Assembly: GCA_002785585.1 (NCBI GenBank)
Contig: PEUI01000211.1
Location: 1-17,715 of the forward strand
Reading direction: 5' to 3'
Origin: Lysobacterales bacterium CG02_land_8_20_14_3_00_62_12
GTDB taxonomy: Bacteria > Pseudomonadota > Gammaproteobacteria > Xanthomonadales > Ahniellaceae
Length of the DNA stretch: 17,715 bases
Positions 15,195 through 17,715 of this stretch are shown piece after piece (within the stretch, counting starts at the first letter, position 1; every line of letters starts with the position of its first letter). Under the pieces are notes generated by a model, which was not told where the DNA came from, ran no database searches, and saw only the letters and a list, made by a program, of their open reading frames with translations. Both the position numbers and the translations under genes were made by a program.

Positions 15195-15857
15195 TCAGCG
15201 CTGCGCAGCGACCGGTTTGATGCCGCGGCTCACGGCCCGGGTCAATACATACACCGAGGCCGGTGGCAGATTGCGCAGGGTGAAGCCGGCGCGCCGTGCG
15301 TGCAGACCCATTTGCCGCATCACCGTGGATTTGACCGGGTTGGTCGGGCCATAGGTGAACTGAATGAAACGGCCGTCCGGCGCCAATGCTTCAAACGCCG
15401 GTAGCAGAATCTGCCGTTGCAGATCGCCGCTCATCGACAGCAGACCGAGCCCACTGATGATCGCGTCAACACCGCCGCGTTCGGCAAATTTTTCACGGTG
15501 CAGCACGCGCACGATGTCGCGCGCATCGGCACACACAATCCGTGCCTGTGGAAACCGCTGGGTCAAATGCAGGTGCAGGGTTTCGTTCAGTTCGAACACC
15601 AACAAGTGTTCGGCGGGGATACCGCGCGCCAGCAGCGCTTCGGTAAACACACCGGTGCCGCCGCCGAGTTCAACCACGCGGCGCGGCGATTCGGGCAATT
15701 CCCGCAACATTTCGATGGCCAACTCACGACTGCTGGGAGAAACCGCTGCGGTGGTCAGCGGCGCCTTCAGCCATTGCCGAAAAAAGGTCCAGGCGAGCGT
15801 GGCATCTTGGCGTTTGCGATGCAGTGACTCGACCATCCGCGAGGTACGTGGCCCCAT
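15195..15857 (-). CDS. Phospholipid N-methyltransferase-like SAM-dependent enzyme
   Basis: A class I Rossmann-fold methyltransferase most like the soluble bacterial phospholipid N-methyltransferases (PmtA-like), which methylate phosphatidylethanolamine towards phosphatidylcholine. The 220 residues include the N-terminal SPSSRELA (40-47), SAM-binding VELGGGTGV (62-70), an acidic residue ending strand 2 (E89), AISGL-type motif 4 (here IISGLGLLS, 133-141), QFTYGPTNPV (166-175) and the family's closing NLPPASVYV (196-204). Many members read SGLPLLS where this has SGLGLLS. Substrate is inferred from family wording only. The start at 15857 is preferred because GGAGG lies 4 bases upstream; M8 (15836) is an alternative. 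It diverges from dxs across 201 bases and precedes typA. Confidence 0.8.
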   Translation of the reverse strand: MGPRTSRMVESLHRKRQDATLAWTFFRQWLKAPLTTAAVSPSSRELAIEMLRELPESPRRVVELGGGTGVFTEALLARGIPAEHLLVFELNETLHLHLTQRFPQARIVCADARDIVRVLHREKFAERGGVDAIISGLGLLSMSGDLQRQILLPAFEALAPDGRFIQFTYGPTNPVKSTVMRQMGLHARRAGFTLRNLPPASVYVLTRAVSRGIKPVAAQR

Positions 15858-16058
15858 GCGGCCTCCAAAACTTGATGAGGGCACATCATAGGCGGTAACC
15901 GGGCATCGAACCACTTCGGATCACTGTCTGGTCAGCTTCGGTAGATCGGGGCGGCGACGGCGCTGGCTGTACCGACGGCTGCGCGGCAATGCTGACGAAC
16001 TGCGGGCAGCACCGCCGGTGTGGGTTGCGCGTTTTGGGTGAGACTCCGACAATGGCCC

Positions 16059-17715
16059 ATGCGCATCGACCCGGAACGCTATCCCAAATTGTCACGTATT
16101 GAGGCACCGGCCGATTTGCGGCAGTTTGCCGACGCCGATTTGCCGGCGATTGCGGATGAATTGCGCGCCTATTTGATCGAGCAGGTGGCGCGGGTCGGCG
16201 GCCACTTCGGCGCAGGACTGGGGGTGATCGAGCTGACCATCGCATTGCATTTCCTCTACGACACGCCTACCGATCACCTGGTCTGGGATGTTGGCCACCA
16301 GTGCTATCCGCACAAAATCCTCACCGGTCGGCGTGACCGCATCCGCACCATCAAGCAACGCGATGGCTTGGCGCCGTTTCCGCGTCGCGAGGAGAGTCCG
16401 TTCGACAGCTTCGGCGTCGGTCATTCTTCGACATCGATATCCGCGGCGTTGGGGATGGCGATTGCCTACGCCCGCGCCGAGGATTCCCGGCGCGTGGTTG
16501 CGGTCATCGGCGACGGCGCGATGACCGCGGGAATGGCGTATGAAGCGCTCAACCATGCCGGCGGGATGGACCCACCACCCAACTTTTTGGTGATCTTGAA
16601 CGACAACCGCATGTCGATCTCGGAGAATGTCGGCGGCCTGTCGCGCATGCTCGGTCGGATGATGACCAGCAGCACGCTGAACGCCCTTCGCGAAGGCGGC
16701 AAGAAACTGGTCGGCAGTCGCAATCCGGTGGCGCGGTTTCTGCGGCGCTGGGAAGAGCACGCCAAGGGCATGTTCGTGCCCTCGGCATTTTTCGAAGAGA
16801 TGGGATTTCATTACACCGGTCCGATCGATGGCCATGATTTGCCGAGCTTGCTGTCGGCGTTGAGGATGTTGAAAACCCTCAAGGGCCCGCAATTTCTTCA
16901 TGTCATCACCACCAAAGGCAAGGGCTACGAACGCGCCGAGAGCGACCAGATCGGCTATCACGCGGTGGCGCCGTTTGATCCCCTGGTCGGCGTCAAGGCC
17001 AAGGTGGGTTCCGGCAAACCGAGCTTTACCGAAGTGTTTTCCGACTGGTTATGCGACATGGCCGCCGCCGAACCACGCTTGCTCGGTATCACCCCGGCGA
17101 TGCGCGAGGGATCCGGCCTGGTCCGGTTTTCGCAGGCGTATCCGGATCGCTACTTTGATGTCGCCATCGCCGAGCAGCACGCGGTGACTTTGGCCGCCGG
17201 CATGGCTTGCGCCGGGGCCAAACCGGTCGTGGCGATCTACTCAACCTTTTTGCAGCGCGCCTACGACCAGCTCATTCACGATGTCGCCCTGCAGGATCTG
17301 GATGTGTTGTTCGCGATTGATCGCGCCGGCGTGGTCGGACCCGATGGCGCCACCCACGCCGGCAGCTTCGACTTGAGCTATCTGCGGGCGATCCCGAATA
17401 TGCTGGTGATGGCACCGGCCGACGAGAACGAGTGTCGGCTGATGCTGAGCACCGGTTTCCGCCATCCGGGTCCGGCGGCGGTGCGTTACCCGCGCGGACA
17501 GGGACCGGGGGTAATGGTCGCCAAAGCGTTGGATCTGTTGCCGATCGGCAAAGCAGAAGTCCGGCGTCGCGGCGGTCGGCTGGCGTTTCTGGTGTTTGGC
17601 CCCTTGCTCGATGCCGCCAGTGGGGTTGCCGCGCAATGGGGGGCGACCTTGGTCAACATGCGCTTCGTCAAACCACTGGATGGCGCGTTGTTGTTGGAGC
17701 TATCACGCAGCCACG
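16059..17715 (+). CDS. dxs: 1-deoxy-D-xylulose-5-phosphate synthase (3' end beyond window)
   Basis: A thiamine-diphosphate enzyme joining pyruvate and glyceraldehyde-3-phosphate in the first step of the methylerythritol phosphate pathway to isoprenoids. 552 codons are open to the right edge with no stop; comparison with E. coli (620 residues) puts about 70 residues outside. Visible features are H49 in GGHFGAGLG, the ThDP/Mg site GDGAMTAG (151-158) to LNDN (180-183), SISENVGG, and the transketolase-type catalytic glutamate E372 in IAEQHAVT. The ATG at 16059 (MRIDPERYPKL) aligns with the E. coli N-terminus; no strong Shine-Dalgarno is seen, and an ATG at 16053 is out of frame. The 201 bases before it, shared with the divergent methyltransferase, show no clear promoter or gene. 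Confidence 0.97.
   Translation, partial: MRIDPERYPKLSRIEAPADLRQFADADLPAIADELRAYLIEQVARVGGHFGAGLGVIELTIALHFLYDTPTDHLVWDVGHQCYPHKILTGRRDRIRTIKQRDGLAPFPRREESPFDSFGVGHSSTSISAALGMAIAYARAEDSRRVVAVIGDGAMTAGMAYEALNHAGGMDPPPNFLVILNDNRMSISENVGGLSRMLGRMMTSSTLNALREGGKKLVGSRNPVARFLRRWEEHAKGMFVPSAFFEEMGFHYTGPIDGHDLPSLLSALRMLKTLKGPQFLHVITTKGKGYERAESDQIGYHAVAPFDPLVGVKAKVGSGKPSFTEVFSDWLCDMAAAEPRLLGITPAMREGSGLVRFSQAYPDRYFDVAIAEQHAVTLAAGMACAGAKPVVAIYSTFLQRAYDQLIHDVALQDLDVLFAIDRAGVVGPDGATHAGSFDLSYLRAIPNMLVMAPADENECRLMLSTGFRHPGPAAVRYPRGQGPGVMVAKALDLLPIGKAEVRRRGGRLAFLVFGPLLDAASGVAAQWGATLVNMRFVKPLDGALLLELSRSH

Noticed and set aside
16092..16961. 289-codon open frame on the minus strand opposite dxs
   Set aside because: The plus strand is unmistakable Dxs with catalytic motifs; the antisense frame is a shadow.

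Overview
The window is a chromosomal, high-GC segment made almost entirely of housekeeping genes. The order initiator tRNA-Met, rimP, nusA, infB, rbfA is the conserved metY-nusA-infB operon of Gammaproteobacteria. Close similarity to E. coli Pgi, NusA, IF2, TypA and Dxs agrees with a gammaproteobacterium. A Lysobacterales/Xanthomonadales-like lineage is a guess only. I see no insertion sequence, phage gene, CRISPR array or toxin/antitoxin pair.

Layout. Positions 1-79 hold the last 25 codons of an unidentified gene that enters from the left. An rhlE-type DEAD-box RNA helicase (228-1532, minus) and glucose-6-phosphate isomerase (pgi, 1903-3555, plus) diverge from a 370-base intergenic region. 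An EamA/DMT transporter (3563-4483, minus) converges on pgi with a 7-base gap.

The central block is a strong-looking promoter (4625-4653), tRNA-fMet (4667-4743), an intrinsic terminator, a chain of stem-loops, a second terminator with nine Ts, then rimP (4923-5456), nusA (5502-6989), infB (7033-9714) and rbfA (9803-10174). These genes serve translation initiation, 30S maturation and transcription elongation/termination. The two terminators before rimP suggest that the protein genes are reached only by read-through or antitermination. That would tie nusA expression to NusA activity and temperature, as is known for the E. coli operon.

After rbfA, where truB-rpsO-pnp often follow, there is instead a 234-base structured gap and a soluble GGDEF-EAL protein (10409-12385, plus). 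Both of its active-site signatures are intact. It converges on a hemolysin-III/PAQR-like membrane protein (12399-13049, minus). typA/bipA (13242-15071, minus) lies downstream of a phospholipid N-methyltransferase-like gene (15195-15857, minus). Divergent from that gene is dxs (16059 to the right edge, plus), cut off about 70 codons before its expected end.

The most interesting part is the regulatory leader between tRNA-fMet and rimP. Nothing here is clearly a new multi-gene system.
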